Made by a program: the position numbers and the translations under genes. DNA of 41,656 nucleotides, taken from NCBI GenBank assembly GCA_031272205.1, contig JAISUH010000029.1:1-41656 (forward strand), given 5' to 3'. Source of the DNA: Dysgonamonadaceae bacterium (lineage in GTDB: Bacteria > Bacteroidota > Bacteroidia > Bacteroidales > Dysgonomonadaceae). The notes below the pieces were generated by a model. That model made no database searches, was not told where the DNA came from, and worked only from the letters and a program-made list of their open reading frames with translations. Shown one piece after another: positions 1 through 9,038 of this stretch; the first letter of the stretch is position 1, and each line of letters begins with the position of its first letter.

Positions 1-388
1 CATCGTTTTGCAATTTGGTAAGCAAATATTTATAATACAGTTGAGCAAAAATATTAGATGAGACCCCTTTATAATTCTTGTTGTCTCGGATTTTTTTAAA
101 CTCATTATCAATATTATACTTTCCTTGAAACGACTTTACTTTAGCTTCAATAAAAATAACTCTTTTTTCAGTTCCTTTTTGGGCAATAATTGTCCAATCA
201 TTATCTCCAAAATCCGAAAATGATTGTTCATTAAGGAAGGTATAATCACAATCCTTTAAGAATTCAATGTCATTTATACCTAAAACAGGTATAAATTCAG
301 CAATCTGTTCGCTATGTTCTCTCAAATAGAACACAATACTGTTAATTATTCCTCTTTCGGAATATCCTAAAACTTTTACAGAACTCAT
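1..388 (-). CDS. Partial PD-(D/E)XK-like nuclease or hypothetical protein (3' end off window)
   Basis: The gene starts at the ATG at 388 and runs off the left edge after 129 visible codons. No family is recognised with certainty. The visible part has an acidic run ending in D64-W-T-I-I, a short turn, then a hydrophobic strand ending in F-I-E81-A-K83. This spacing (Asp, about 17 residues, Glu-x-Lys on a beta strand) is the layout of the PD-(D/E)XK nuclease core, seen in many restriction-like and DUF-type nucleases. A Lys-rich helix follows. The gene lies 149 bp downstream of a small HTH gene on the same strand, with a likely promoter and a paired palindromic site between them. It is AT-richer than the core genes to its right, which suggests an accessory gene. 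The nuclease assignment is an inference from one motif and the missing C-terminus could change it. Confidence 0.6.
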   Translation of the reverse strand, partial: MSSVKVLGYSERGIINSIVFYLREHSEQIAEFIPVLGINDIEFLKDCDYTFLNEQSFSDFGDNDWTIIAQKGTEKRVIFIEAKVKSFQGKYNIDNEFKKIRDNKNYKGVSSNIFAQLYYKYLLTKLQND

Positions 389-456
389 GCTTATAAACTT
401 TTAAAGCCCTGCTCTTATGGCTTCGCAGGTTTTGCCTAAAATTTTTATTTATGCCG

Positions 457-487
457 CAATAGTACCACTAATTTTCCAATAATCAAG
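457..487 (-). promoter_or_regulatory. Promoter of the left-edge nuclease-like gene
   Basis: Read on the minus strand, a -33-like CTTG (484-487) is followed after 19 bp by TACTATTG (457-464), one base from the Bacteroidota -7 consensus TAnnTTTG. Transcription would begin near 450, leaving a leader of about 60 nt before the ATG at 388. Confidence 0.5.
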
Positions 488-493
488 CATATT

Positions 494-537
494 ACAGTGG
501 CAATCTGTGCCAATAAAATGGCAATTAGCGCCACTGT
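494..537. promoter_or_regulatory. Tandem TGGC-N7-GCCA operator-like site
   Basis: Two 15-bp copies of TGGC-N7-GCCA lie at 498-512 and 519-533; both begin TGGCAAT. Their centres are 21 bp apart, two helical turns. The outer ends also form a perfect inverted repeat, ACAGTGGC (494-501) and GCCACTGT (530-537). The block sits about 50-85 bp upstream of the inferred start of the nuclease-like gene, an activator-like position, and directly abuts the stop codon of the HTH gene. It could instead be a 3'-end hairpin of the HTH gene, but no T-run follows. Confidence 0.5.
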
Positions 538-774
538 TTATTGGGGGGATTTTTTTACGGAGGTTGAAAAGGATTGGTTGTATTGTTCAAACAGGTTGGT
601 TTTCAAAGCAATAGATATTCTTGACAGCAATTCGGGATAGATGTGTTTGTTTTTGAGCATTTTCCCCAAACTGCTATTGTTACAACCGACCTGCTCAGCA
701 AGCCACTTTATTTTGATGCCTCTTCTTTCAAGCAGTATCCTGATTTCTAATCCAATATTTATTTCATCAGTCAT
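538..774 (-). CDS. Small XRE/Cro-type helix-turn-helix protein
   Basis: A 78-residue protein beginning M-T-D-E-I-N at 774. An upstream in-frame ATG at 849 exists, but the extra 25 residues do not look like protein of this family and the HTH fold is complete from 774. Residues 10-55 form an HTH: an amphipathic helix with R-R-G-I-K, then W-L-A-E-Q-V-G, the turn C-N-N-S-S-L-G-K-M-L, and a short wing-like segment N-K-H-I-Y. The rest is a short helix and a polar tail. Such proteins are sequence-specific DNA binders. The gene lies upstream of the nuclease-like gene on the same strand, and the paired palindrome between them is a candidate target. No toxin partner is visible. Confidence 0.7.
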   Translation of the reverse strand: MTDEINIGLEIRILLERRGIKIKWLAEQVGCNNSSLGKMLKNKHIYPELLSRISIALKTNLFEQYNQSFSTSVKKSPQ

Positions 775-1133
775 AAAAAAAGTGTGAAACTGTCCCGTTA
801 ATCGCTTATTTATATCCTGAGGCACTGGAAATCGCCTTTGCACCAACAAGCGCGAAACAGTTCACTCCCTTTGAGCGTGAACCTTCGCAACCCATTCTCG
901 TGCTGTAAATTTTCCAGATTTTCAGGATATGAGAATAATCGCTATACGTTCAACCTATTTTTATTTCAATACTTTATCTTTGCATATATTGCTGTTTAAA
1001 ATTCAGGAACAAAACTACATAAAAAAAAGCGCTGATGCCAAGGAATACCGCAATATAATTTTCAAAAAATTTGGGGAACAAATATTTTTTGTATCTTTGA
1101 ACAATTAACCCAATAATTTAGAAATCAAAATTT
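775..1133. other. Intergenic region between the HTH gene and recA
   Basis: No gene is seen in these 359 bp between divergent genes. It holds a 6-bp inverted repeat GTTCAC (860-865) / GTGAAC (877-882) with an 11-bp spacer, upstream of the HTH gene, which could be an operator. A perfect -7 box TATCTTTG lies at 975-982 on the plus strand without a clear -33 element. The recA promoter lies at 1070-1099. Confidence 0.5.
1070..1099 (+). promoter_or_regulatory. recA promoter
   Basis: TTTG (1070-1073), 18 bp, then TATCTTTG (1092-1099), a perfect Bacteroidota -7 box. Start of transcription would be near 1106, 28 nt before the recA ATG. A second TATCTTTG at 975-982 could give a longer transcript. No obvious LexA-type palindrome was seen. 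Confidence 0.75.
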
Positions 1134-2150
1134 ATGTCCGAAAAAGAGAACAACAGCACAAACAGCGAGAAACTGAAAGCCCTTCGCGCAGCGATGGACA
1201 AGATAGAGAAAACATACGGCAAGGGCTCCATCATGAAAATGGGCGACGAGAAAGTAGAAGAAATCGCCGTCATTCCTACCGGCTCCATTGGTTTGAATGT
1301 TGCATTGGGCGTTGGCGGGTATCCGCGCGGGCGCGTTATCGAAATTTACGGCCCCGAATCGTCGGGAAAAACCACCTTAGCCATCCATGCCATTGCCGAG
1401 GCGCAAAAGGACGGAGGCGTGGCCGCTTTTATTGATGCGGAGCATGCTTTCGACCGGTTTTATGCCGAAAAACTGGGGGTAAATATCGAAGATTTGCTGA
1501 TCTCGCAGCCCGACAACGGTGAACAAGCCTTGGAGATTGCCGAACAGCTCATCCGCTCGTCGGCCATCGATATCATCGTTATCGATTCGGTTGCCGCGTT
1601 GACGCCAAAGAAAGAAATCGAGGGCGATATGGGCGATTCAAACGTGGGCTTGCAAGCGCGATTAATGTCTCAGGCTTTGCGGAAACTCACATCAGCCATC
1701 AGCAAGACCAATACCACCTGTATCTTTATCAACCAGTTGCGTGAAAAAATAGGCATTATGTTCGGTAATCCCGAAACCACTACCGGCGGTAACGCATTAA
1801 AATTCTATGCTTCCGTACGCTTGGATATCCGGGGTAACGGCATGCCGATAAAAGACGGGGAAGAACAAGTCGGAAAACCGACCCGCGTGAAAGTGGTGAA
1901 AAACAAAGTCGCTCCACCCTTCCGCAAAGCAGAGTTCGATATCATGTACGGCGAAGGCATCTCGCGCACGGGGGAAATCATCGATTTGGGTTCCGATTTG
2001 GGCATTATCAAAAAAAGCGGGTCGTGGTACAGTTACAACGATACCAAACTCGGACAGGGACGCGACGCAGCGAAAGTGGCCGTGAAAGACAATCCCGAAT
2101 TGGCCGAAGAACTCGAAAGTTTGATTTTTGCCGCGTTGAAAGAAAAATAA
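1134..2150 (+). CDS. recA: Recombinase RecA
   Basis: RecA binds single-stranded DNA in an ATP-dependent filament, catalyses strand exchange in recombinational repair and stimulates LexA-type self-cleavage. The 338-residue length fits the family. The N-terminal helix is followed by the ATPase core with Walker [10 protein letters not shown] at 73-81, the strand [10 protein letters not shown] (Walker B) near 146-155, the N-V-G-L-Q-A-R segment of loop L1 and the T-T-G-G-N-A-L segment of loop L2. The C-terminal acidic tail is short ([14 protein letters not shown]). No intein or frameshift is present. The gene is monocistronic, between its own promoter and a strong terminator at 2175-2211. Confidence 0.98.
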   Translation: MSEKENNSTNSEKLKALRAAMDKIEKTYGKGSIMKMGDEKVEEIAVIPTGSIGLNVALGVGGYPRGRVIEIYGPESSGKTTLAIHAIAEAQKDGGVAAFIDAEHAFDRFYAEKLGVNIEDLLISQPDNGEQALEIAEQLIRSSAIDIIVIDSVAALTPKKEIEGDMGDSNVGLQARLMSQALRKLTSAISKTNTTCIFINQLREKIGIMFGNPETTTGGNALKFYASVRLDIRGNGMPIKDGEEQVGKPTRVKVVKNKVAPPFRKAEFDIMYGEGISRTGEIIDLGSDLGIIKKSGSWYSYNDTKLGQGRDAAKVAVKDNPELAEELESLIFAALKEK

Positions 2151-2174
2151 TCCCATCTTTAAATCGGAAAATGG

Positions 2175-2211
2175 AAAATATGCAAATTCCTTCGTGGAGT
2201 TTGCATATTTT
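2175..2211 (+). terminator. Intrinsic terminator of recA
   Basis: Perfect 12-bp stem (2175-2186 with 2200-2211), left arm A-rich and right arm ending in TTTT, with an inner TCC/GGA pairing around TTCGT. It lies 25 bp after the recA stop codon and could work in both directions. Confidence 0.8.
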
Positions 2212-2406
2212 GTTATCATGAACATTTTTCCCAACAATTGAACAGCTGTTCTATGCATAAGAGATAACAGGTGTGTGGTTTTGTTTTTTTAACGTCTAAA
2301 AGGTTGGTTCGCACAACAAAGGATGACGCATTTTTGTTAATGAAAAAACAACTCCTCTTTCCGAAAGGGGGGAATCTAAACAAACAACACTATAAGCTTT
2401 AAGTTT

Positions 2407-2979
2407 ATGAAAAAATTATTAGGAACAGTTTTGATTGCATTGATAGCCTCCACGGGGATTGTTAACGCGCAAATAGAAGAAGGGAGCACTATTGCCGGAG
2501 GATCGTTGGCGAACACACAATTGACGTTTGGCAGCGCCGGAAAAACAAGTATTCTGTTAACTCCGAAAGTCGGATATTTTATCCAAGACAATATCGCGAT
2601 CGGCGGACAGGTTCGATTGGGAATCGACAAGGTGAAAGACGTGAAGGCGATCTACGAATACGGGGTTGGCGCTTTCGGGCGCTATTATTTAGGTCCCGAC
2701 GAACAGGGAGTAAACAATTTCTTGCAATACGGACGTTGGTTTTTGGAAGTCGGGGCAGGAATAGGGGGCGCCACCGGCGGTGATTTGATGTTTAACGTGA
2801 ATTTTGGTCCGGGATATGCCTATTTCCTCACCCACGATATCGCGTTGGAAGCCTCGCTGTTGTATGACGGCAATTTTGGAAGCGGAAGCCGGAACGGGCT
2901 GTTGCTGAATTTGGGATTCCAAATTCATCTCCCTTCCGGAAAATACAAAGAGATGAGGGATAATCCCGGCGCCCTGTAA
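2407..2979 (+). CDS. Small outer-membrane beta-barrel protein
   Basis: A 190-residue exported protein. The signal peptide is clear: M-K-K-L-L, a hydrophobic stretch to about residue 18, and a cleavage site N-A-Q near 21. The mature part is a run of short alternating strands rich in Gly and aromatic residues (K-V-G-Y-F, G-R-Y-Y-L, F-L-E-V-G-A-G-I-G, F-G-P-G-Y-A-Y-F), as in 8-strand OmpA/OmpX-type barrels of Bacteroidota. The last predicted strand ends in L-G-F-Q-I-H-L, followed by a short polar tail rather than the usual terminal aromatic. Function beyond an outer-membrane barrel cannot be read. It follows the recA terminator by about 195 bp, in which no clear TAnnTTTG box was found, and converges on the yitT-like gene. 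Confidence 0.85.
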   Translation: MKKLLGTVLIALIASTGIVNAQIEEGSTIAGGSLANTQLTFGSAGKTSILLTPKVGYFIQDNIAIGGQVRLGIDKVKDVKAIYEYGVGAFGRYYLGPDEQGVNNFLQYGRWFLEVGAGIGGATGGDLMFNVNFGPGYAYFLTHDIALEASLLYDGNFGSGSRNGLLLNLGFQIHLPSGKYKEMRDNPGAL

Positions 2980-3010
2980 TTCGGTCTCCATTACGAATGG
3001 CCTCTAACCA

Positions 3011-3880
3011 TTATTTTATTTGGTCAAAGCCTTTCCCGTAAACACCTACGACGTTACTCTGTGAGATAAAGGCATTTTCGTCAATCCGTTTCACGAGGCG
3101 GAAAATCGATGTGGATTCGGTTTTGCGAGCCAGCACAATAACAACTTTCTGCGGTTGTTGGGAATACCAGCCTGTGCCGTCGAGGATAGTACATCCGCGA
3201 TGCAGTTCCGAATTGATGTGCGACGCTATCTGATCGTATTTCGCCGAAAAAATGATGAACTGAACCGATTGTTTTGCCCCGTTGAGAACCATATCGGCCG
3301 TATAATACATCACAGAAATGACTATCAAGCCGTAAATAATCTTCTCTACGCTGTGAAAAAGCAAAAAAGAACTCGCCACAATGAAGATGTCGATATAAAG
3401 CAAACCGCGTCCCATGCTGATGTAGTGGTACTTGGTAATCATTGCGCCGACAATATCAGTTCCGCCTGTACTTCCGTTTGTTGAATAAACCAAACCCAAA
3501 CCCATACCGCAGCACACGGCTCCGATGATGCTTGCCATGAGCGGATCGGCGTGTACCAACGCTCCGGTGATGAGATTCTCTCCAATGCCCATCAATACGC
3601 TAATGCCCATTACCCCGTAGAACGATTTCATCACATACGTTTTTCCGAGGATAAACCATGCCATCACGAGCAAAAGGCTGTTCACCACGAAAAACGTTAC
3701 GGAGACAGGGATTCCCAGCGAATAATTGAGCAAAAGACTTACGCCGCCCAATCCTCCGGCGACAATCTGGCTGGGGACAATAAAGCCATTGAATCCCACC
3801 ACAAAAAGAATGAGGCCGAGTGTAATGGTAACATAATCTTTCCAATAGAAGGATTTCAGGTAACGGATGTTTTTATTCAT
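3011..3880 (-). CDS. YitT family membrane protein (DUF161 plus DUF2179)
   Basis: A 289-residue inner-membrane protein of the YitT/UPF0750 family, whose transported substrate or role is unknown. It has five to six hydrophobic helices in residues 15-190, including the family's conserved G-F-N-G-F-I-V-P-S-Q-I-V-A-G-G-L-G-G segment (about 29-46) and the Gly-rich S-T-N-G-S-T-G-G-T-D-I-V segment (about 132-143). The soluble C-terminal domain (about 205-285) is DUF2179, with V-V-I-V-L-A-R-K and the terminal V-V-G-V-Y-G-K-G-F. It starts 46 bp after leuS on the same strand and probably shares its transcript. The 31 bp between it and the convergent barrel gene hold no clear terminator. Confidence 0.9.
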   Translation of the reverse strand: MNKNIRYLKSFYWKDYVTITLGLILFVVGFNGFIVPSQIVAGGLGGVSLLLNYSLGIPVSVTFFVVNSLLLVMAWFILGKTYVMKSFYGVMGISVLMGIGENLITGALVHADPLMASIIGAVCCGMGLGLVYSTNGSTGGTDIVGAMITKYHYISMGRGLLYIDIFIVASSFLLFHSVEKIIYGLIVISVMYYTADMVLNGAKQSVQFIIFSAKYDQIASHINSELHRGCTILDGTGWYSQQPQKVVIVLARKTESTSIFRLVKRIDENAFISQSNVVGVYGKGFDQIK

Positions 3881-3926
3881 ACGGCTGTTTCGCGAGGTTA
3901 CGTTTTAATGAAATTATCAGCTAAAA

Positions 3927-6725
3927 TCAAACCACAACATTCACGATTTTTTTCGGAACGATGATCACTTTTTTCGGCGTTTTTCCGTCGAGCCATTTGG
4001 CCGAGTTAGGATGCGAAAGCACGGCCATCTCGATTTCCTGTTGGGTGGCTTCGGCCGGAAATTCCAAGACGTAACGCGATTTCCCGTTAAACGAAATGGC
4101 GTAGGGGAACGACGCTTCCTTCAGGTATTCTTCATTGTAAGCCGGCCATTTTGCATCGCAAACCGACGTTTGGTTGCCGATAAGATGCCACAACTCCTCG
4201 GCGATGTGCGGCGCGAAAGGCGCAATGCAAACCAACAAATCGGACAAAACAGAACGATTTCCGCATTTCAGTTGCGTGAGTTCGTTGGCACAAATCATGA
4301 AAGCCGAAACCGATGTGTTAAAAGAGAAGGTCTCGATGTCCGACGTTACTTTCTTGATGAGCTTGTGGAGCGATTTCAGTTCGTCTTTCGACGCTTCGCC
4401 GTCGGAAACCGACAAGCGGTCTCCATCGAAAAACAGGTTCCACAAACGACGCAAAAACCGGTGCACGCCGTCGATGCCGTTGGTATCCCAAGGTTTCGAT
4501 TGCTCTAAGGGGCCGAGGAACATCTCGTACAGACGCAAGGTGTCGGCGCCGTATTTTTCGACGATGTCGTCGGGATTTACTACATTGAACATCGATTTCG
4601 ACATTTTTTCCACAGCCCAGCCGCAGAGGTATTTCCCGTCTTCGAGGATAAACTCGGCGGTTTTGTATTCGGGATTCCATTTTTTGAAGGCCTCCATATC
4701 CAAAACATCGTTCGAAACGATGTTTACATCCACATGTATAGGCGTTACGTCGTATTGATCTTTCAGGTTGAGCGAAACAAAGGTATTTGTATTTTTGATG
4801 CGATATACAAAATTACTCCGTCCCTGAATCATTCCCTGATTCACCAATTTTTTGAAAGGTTCTTCTTCCGCTGACACCCCCAAATCGTGCAGGAATTTAT
4901 TCCAGAAACGGCTGTAAATCAAATGCCCCGTGGCATGTTCCGTTCCGCCTACGTACAAATCGACGTTCCGCCAGTATTGGTCGGCCTTTTCCGACACCAA
5001 TCCCCTGTCGTTGTGCGGATCCATGTAGCGCAGGTAATAAGCCGACGATCCGGCAAAACCGGGCATGGTATTCAACTCCAAGGGAAAAACGGTTTTACGG
5101 TCAATCAGCGAAGTGGAGACAACGGTTTCGTTCTCCTCGTCCCAAGCCCAGTTCATGGCGTGTCCGAGCGGCGGTTCGCCCGTCTCTGTCGGGAGAAACT
5201 TGCTGACTTCAGGCAATTCGAGGGGTAGCCTGTCTATGGGCAGCGTGTGCGGTATCCCTTCTTTGTAATAAACGGGGAAGGGTTCGCCCCAATAGCGCTG
5301 GCGGGAAAATATGGCATCGCGCAAGCGGTAATTCACTTTTCGCCGTCCGAAACCAAGATCTTCTATTTTGTCGATGGCACGGGGAATGGCTTCTTTCACG
5401 GTCAGTCCGTTCAGAAAGCCCGAATTAACCATGATGCCTTCCTTCGCATCGAAACTTTCTTCCGACACGTCGCAGCCTTCGATAAGCGGAATAATCGACA
5501 GATTGAAATGCCGTGCAAAAGCATAGTCGCGGCTATCGTGCGCGGGAACAGCCATGATAGCGCCCGTTCCATATCCGGCCAACACGTAATCAGAAATCCA
5601 GATGGGGATTTGTTCGCTCGTGAAGGGATGAATGGCATACGACCCTGAGAAAACGCCGCTGACCGATTTGTCGGCAATGCGTTCGCGTTCGGTTTTCTTT
5701 TTGGTTTTTTCGAGATAGGCTTCTACTTCGGCGCGTTGCGCTCCGGTAGTCAGCGCTTGTACCAATTCGCTTTCGGGGGCCAGCACCATGAAGGTAACGC
5801 CAAAAATCGTATCGGCACGAGTGGTGAATATATCGAACGAGACGCCGTTCTGCGTTTTAAACTGCATCTCCGCGCCAATCGACCGACCAATCCAGTTGCG
5901 TTGTGTCTCTTTCAACGAATCGGTCCATTCTACCGCGTCCAAACCATCGAGCAGCCGTTGCGCATACGCGGAAACACGCAGGCACCACTGCCGCATTTTC
6001 TTTTGTTCTACCGGATAACCGCCGCGAATGGACAGGCCTTCGCTCACTTCGTCGTTGGCAAGCACCGTTCCCAATGCGGCACACCAGTTTACCATGGTAT
6101 CGCCAAGATAGGCTATGCGGTAGTTCATCAGAGTCTGCTGTTTTTCGACCTCGCTTTTGGCCTTCCATTCCTCCGCCGAAAAGTTCAATTCTTCGGTGCA
6201 GGCCACATTCAGGCGTCCCGATCCTTCGCGAGAAAAAACATCGACCAATTCGTCGATGGGGCGTGCCTGTTGCGCGTCGTAGCAATAATAGCTGTGAAAC
6301 ATTTTAATGAAAGCCCATTGCGTCCATTTATAATACGCCGGATCGCAGGTTTGCACTTCCCTGCTCCAATCGAACGAGAACCCGATTTTGTCCAACTGTT
6401 CCCGATATCGCGCGATATTGTTGCGAGTGGTTATCGCCGGGTGTTGACCGGTTTGTATGGCATATTGCTCGGCGGGAAGGCCGTAAGCGTCGTAGCCCAT
6501 CGGATGGAGCACGTTAAACCCTTGGGAACGTTTGTAACGCGAAAAAATGTCCGACGCGATATATCCCAACGGATGTCCCACATGCAAACCTGCCCCCGAA
6601 GGGTAGGGAAACATGTCGAGGACATAGTATTTTTGTTTCGATGCATCTTCCGTTACTTTATATGTCTGGTGGTCAATCCAGTATTGCTGCCACTTTTTTT
6701 CTATTTCTCTAAAATTGTAATCCAT
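3927..6725 (-). CDS. leuS: Leucyl-tRNA synthetase
   Basis: Charges tRNA-Leu with leucine; class I synthetase with proofreading. The 932-residue length is at the long end for the family, as usual in Bacteroidota. The start is the ATG at 6725 (M-D-Y-N-F-R-E-I-E); a longer in-frame start at 6752 lies inside the promoter box and is rejected. The HIGH motif is H-V-G-H at 48-51 after Y-P-S-G-A-G-L. The CP1 editing domain shows T-T-R-A-D-T-I-F-G and, further on, the Asp-rich A-H-D-S-R-D-Y. The K-M-S-K-S loop is near 705, following a leucine-specific insertion. The anticodon-binding helical domain and C-terminal tail complete the protein. No truncation is seen. It is first in a likely leuS-yitT transcript. 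Confidence 0.98.
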   Translation of the reverse strand: MDYNFREIEKKWQQYWIDHQTYKVTEDASKQKYYVLDMFPYPSGAGLHVGHPLGYIASDIFSRYKRSQGFNVLHPMGYDAYGLPAEQYAIQTGQHPAITTRNNIARYREQLDKIGFSFDWSREVQTCDPAYYKWTQWAFIKMFHSYYCYDAQQARPIDELVDVFSREGSGRLNVACTEELNFSAEEWKAKSEVEKQQTLMNYRIAYLGDTMVNWCAALGTVLANDEVSEGLSIRGGYPVEQKKMRQWCLRVSAYAQRLLDGLDAVEWTDSLKETQRNWIGRSIGAEMQFKTQNGVSFDIFTTRADTIFGVTFMVLAPESELVQALTTGAQRAEVEAYLEKTKKKTERERIADKSVSGVFSGSYAIHPFTSEQIPIWISDYVLAGYGTGAIMAVPAHDSRDYAFARHFNLSIIPLIEGCDVSEESFDAKEGIMVNSGFLNGLTVKEAIPRAIDKIEDLGFGRRKVNYRLRDAIFSRQRYWGEPFPVYYKEGIPHTLPIDRLPLELPEVSKFLPTETGEPPLGHAMNWAWDEENETVVSTSLIDRKTVFPLELNTMPGFAGSSAYYLRYMDPHNDRGLVSEKADQYWRNVDLYVGGTEHATGHLIYSRFWNKFLHDLGVSAEEEPFKKLVNQGMIQGRSNFVYRIKNTNTFVSLNLKDQYDVTPIHVDVNIVSNDVLDMEAFKKWNPEYKTAEFILEDGKYLCGWAVEKMSKSMFNVVNPDDIVEKYGADTLRLYEMFLGPLEQSKPWDTNGIDGVHRFLRRLWNLFFDGDRLSVSDGEASKDELKSLHKLIKKVTSDIETFSFNTSVSAFMICANELTQLKCGNRSVLSDLLVCIAPFAPHIAEELWHLIGNQTSVCDAKWPAYNEEYLKEASFPYAISFNGKSRYVLEFPAEATQQEIEMAVLSHPNSAKWLDGKTPKKVIIVPKKIVNVVV

Positions 6726-6749
6726 TTTTCTACCATTAAAAAATCGCTG

Positions 6750-6780
6750 CAAAGGTAGTGATTTAATTCAACATCATCAA
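6750..6780 (-). promoter_or_regulatory. leuS promoter
   Basis: On the minus strand TTG (6778-6780), 20 bp, then a perfect TACCTTTG (6750-6757). The inferred start of transcription is about 20 nt before the ATG at 6725, which fixes that codon as the start. Confidence 0.8.
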
Positions 6781-6831
6781 CATTTGTATTGTTTTGCGTG
6801 TCGATATAGCCGCTTTGCGTTGCGGATGATT

Positions 6832-6864
6832 GAAACACAATATTGAAAATAGGGGTTGTGTTTC
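6832..6864 (-). terminator. Possible terminator hairpin downstream of the acyl-CoA ligase
   Basis: A perfect 9-bp inverted repeat GAAACACAA (6832-6840) / TTGTGTTTC (6856-6864) lies about 140 bp past the ligase stop codon. A second stem, CCGACA (6879-6884) / TGTCGG (6892-6897), lies just before it on the minus strand. Neither has a clean T-run, so the assignment is tentative. Confidence 0.35.
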
Positions 6865-7004
6865 GCCATTTATTTTCCCCGACAAATTTCCTGTCGGTGA
6901 TTGCTCCTTCCGCGCCTTCCATCAAAGAGCAGCATTTCCTGTTTAACGATACGTATATGTGTCTCTACAAAACCACCAACCTTCGCCTTTCGCGCTTTTT
7001 CCTC

Positions 7005-8819
7005 TCAGTCTTCGTACATCTTATCGATCACATCGGCGTAATGTTCGAGAATAACTTTTCGTTTGACTTTCAGCGTGTTGGTCAATTCTCCCGATTCCAT
7101 CGTGAAGGGCTGAGCCAGCAACGCAAAGCGTTTGATTTTTTCGTAGGAGGTGAATTGCGCCTGCAACAGCTCTATCCGTCCAAACATGAAATCATAGATA
7201 CGGGTGTTCGTTACCAAGTCACTCACCGAGTGGTAAGGGATATTGTGCGAATCGGCATACGTTTTCAAGGCTTCAAAATCGGGCACGATAAGAGCGCTCA
7301 CAAATTTCCGCTCGTTACCGATCAGCGCAATCTGATCCACGTATTTGTCTTCGGCGATGCGGGTTTCTATCATTTGCGGCGCAATGTATTTCCCGTTCGA
7401 TGTTTTGTAAAGGTCTTTTATCCTGTCGGTGAGCACAATATGGGTATAATCGCCGCGCTGTTCCAAGCGTCCCGCATCGCCCGTCCTGAAAAATCCGTCG
7501 TCGGTAAAGGCCTCTTTTGTGGCTTCGGGCTTGTTGTAATAACCTTTCATGACCGTTTTCCCCTTTACCAACACCTCGTCGTTTTCCCCAATTTTCACGG
7601 AAACATGCGGCATAACGGCTCCAACCGTACCTATTTTGAAGCCGATGTTGGGAAAACAACTTACGGTTGCCGTCGTTTCGGACAGCCCGTAGCCGTAAAT
7701 AATATGGACGTTGATGCTCTGCAAAAACTCGTTGATCACATCCGAAAGCGGTGCACCGGCCACGGGGAAGAAATTTCCGCGATCGATGCCCACCACGCGC
7801 TGGATGAGATGGTAAACCGTATGCCGATAAATAAAAAACTTCAGCGCTGTTCCGAAAGGGGCTTTTTTGCCTTCGTTCCGGTATGAAAGATTGTAGGTCC
7901 TTCCGGTTTTCACAGAATCGTTGAACAGCCATTTGATGACCCCCGACGAGCCGTCGATACGCTCCCTGATACCGTCATACACCTTTTCCCAAAACCGCGG
8001 CACATTGCTCATCAGCGTCGGACGGATTTGCTTCAGCGATTCCCTGATTTTGCCCGGATCGCGGTTGACCGCAACGGTGACGCCCTTGTGAAGGCAGTAG
8101 TACGACCATGCCTTCTCGAAAATATGTGTGAGTGGGAGAAAACACATCGACAAATCTTTATCCGAACATTCCGTGAGGCGGATGTCGTGAATTTTAAATG
8201 CATGCCGGTAATTTTCGTGGTCGATCATCACGCCTTTGGGCTCTCCCGTCGTCCCCGAAGTATAGATAATTGTGGCCAAATCGGTAAATCTCAAATTTTT
8301 AAGCCGCGCTTTCACCAGCGCTTCCGACTCCGAATTTTCGCCCGTGGTAATAAAATCGTCGAAATAAACCGATGTTTTATCTTCGGAGTTCAGCACCACT
8401 TTACGGTCGAAGATGATCAGCCGTTCGAGCACGGGATTCTCGCGTTGCACCTTGAACGCGTTGTTGTATTGAAACTGTTCGCCGACGAAAACCACCTTTA
8501 TTTGCGCGTCGTTCACAATATATTGCACCTGTGTGGGGGCAGAGGTGGCGTACATGGGCACCATCACGGCGCGGTTGGCATAAGCCCCGAAATCCGTAAA
8601 AAAATATTTCTCCATGTTTTGAGAGTAAATGCCGATGTTGTCTCCCTGCTTAATGCCCATTTCGGCCATTGCCTTGGCGGTTTGCAGCACCTTTTCGGAA
8701 AAGGTTGCCCACGACAGGTTTACCCATTCGTCTTCCTCGTCAAGGTATTTAATGGCGGTTCGCTGACCGTATTTTTCGGCTTGCCGGTGAATCAATTCTC
8801 CCAAATGATAATATTCCAT
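7005..8819 (-). CDS. Long-chain fatty acid--CoA ligase (AMP-forming)
   Basis: Activates fatty acids to acyl-CoA through an acyl-adenylate, for degradation or incorporation into lipid. The 604-residue length fits the long-chain acyl-CoA synthetase group within the ANL superfamily. Seen motifs: the P-loop Y-T-S-G-T-T-G-E-P-K-G at about 187-197, the adenine-binding Y-G-Y-G-L-S-E-T-T-A near 378, F-R-T-G-D-A-G near 445, and the hinge D-R-I-K-D-L-Y-K-T-S-N-G-K near 465, which holds the Lys used in the thioester step. No signal peptide, so cytoplasmic or membrane-peripheral. Chain-length preference cannot be read. It appears monocistronic, with its own -7 box at 8852-8859 and a leader made mostly of a heptamer repeat. 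Confidence 0.92.
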   Translation of the reverse strand: MEYYHLGELIHRQAEKYGQRTAIKYLDEEDEWVNLSWATFSEKVLQTAKAMAEMGIKQGDNIGIYSQNMEKYFFTDFGAYANRAVMVPMYATSAPTQVQYIVNDAQIKVVFVGEQFQYNNAFKVQRENPVLERLIIFDRKVVLNSEDKTSVYFDDFITTGENSESEALVKARLKNLRFTDLATIIYTSGTTGEPKGVMIDHENYRHAFKIHDIRLTECSDKDLSMCFLPLTHIFEKAWSYYCLHKGVTVAVNRDPGKIRESLKQIRPTLMSNVPRFWEKVYDGIRERIDGSSGVIKWLFNDSVKTGRTYNLSYRNEGKKAPFGTALKFFIYRHTVYHLIQRVVGIDRGNFFPVAGAPLSDVINEFLQSINVHIIYGYGLSETTATVSCFPNIGFKIGTVGAVMPHVSVKIGENDEVLVKGKTVMKGYYNKPEATKEAFTDDGFFRTGDAGRLEQRGDYTHIVLTDRIKDLYKTSNGKYIAPQMIETRIAEDKYVDQIALIGNERKFVSALIVPDFEALKTYADSHNIPYHSVSDLVTNTRIYDFMFGRIELLQAQFTSYEKIKRFALLAQPFTMESGELTNTLKVKRKVILEHYADVIDKMYED

Positions 8820-8822
8820 AGG

Positions 8823-8843
8823 TTTTACTTTTTACTTTTTACT
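8823..8843 (-). repeat. Three perfect copies of the heptamer TTTTACT in the ligase leader
   Basis: TTTTACT occurs three times head to tail (8823-8829, 8830-8836, 8837-8843), followed by a fourth TTTT. It fills almost the whole space between the inferred transcription start and the ATG at 8819, so the mRNA leader would be repeated AGTAAAA. Copy-number change would alter leader length without changing the reading frame. Confidence 0.8.
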
Positions 8844-8851
8844 TTTTGAAT

Positions 8852-8859
8852 CAAAGATA
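8852..8859 (-). promoter_or_regulatory. -7 box of the acyl-CoA ligase gene
   Basis: A perfect TATCTTTG on the minus strand, about 33 bp before the ATG. No good TTG element is found 18-21 bp upstream. Confidence 0.6.
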
Positions 8860-9020
8860 AGTTATATTTCCCGTTTGACGAATTATTCTTGGCTTCGTTT
8901 TTGACTGTTTAGGCTTTTTTCAATTCTTAATTCTGCTTTATTTACTTAAAACCCTACATATCCGTGGATTAATTAACTACACTTAACGCGATTTTTTTAT
9001 TTCCGAACGAAACAATGATA

Positions 9021-9028
9021 TATCTTTG
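9021..9028 (+). promoter_or_regulatory. -7 box of the DUF4294 gene
   Basis: A perfect TATCTTTG that ends only 10 bp before the first usable ATG (9039). An in-frame ATG at 9015 lies upstream of this box and cannot be used from this promoter. Confidence 0.65.
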
Positions 9029-9038
9029 TCTCGAAATT

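Noticed and set aside
6726-6752. Upstream start for leuS adding nine residues
   Set aside because: The ATG at 6752 lies inside the -7 box at 6750-6757.
5736-7886. Long plus-strand frames (340 and 347 codons) opposite leuS and the acyl-CoA ligase
   Set aside because: Antisense shadows of strongly biased genes; no motifs, no promoter, and the second begins in the gap and enters the ligase gene.
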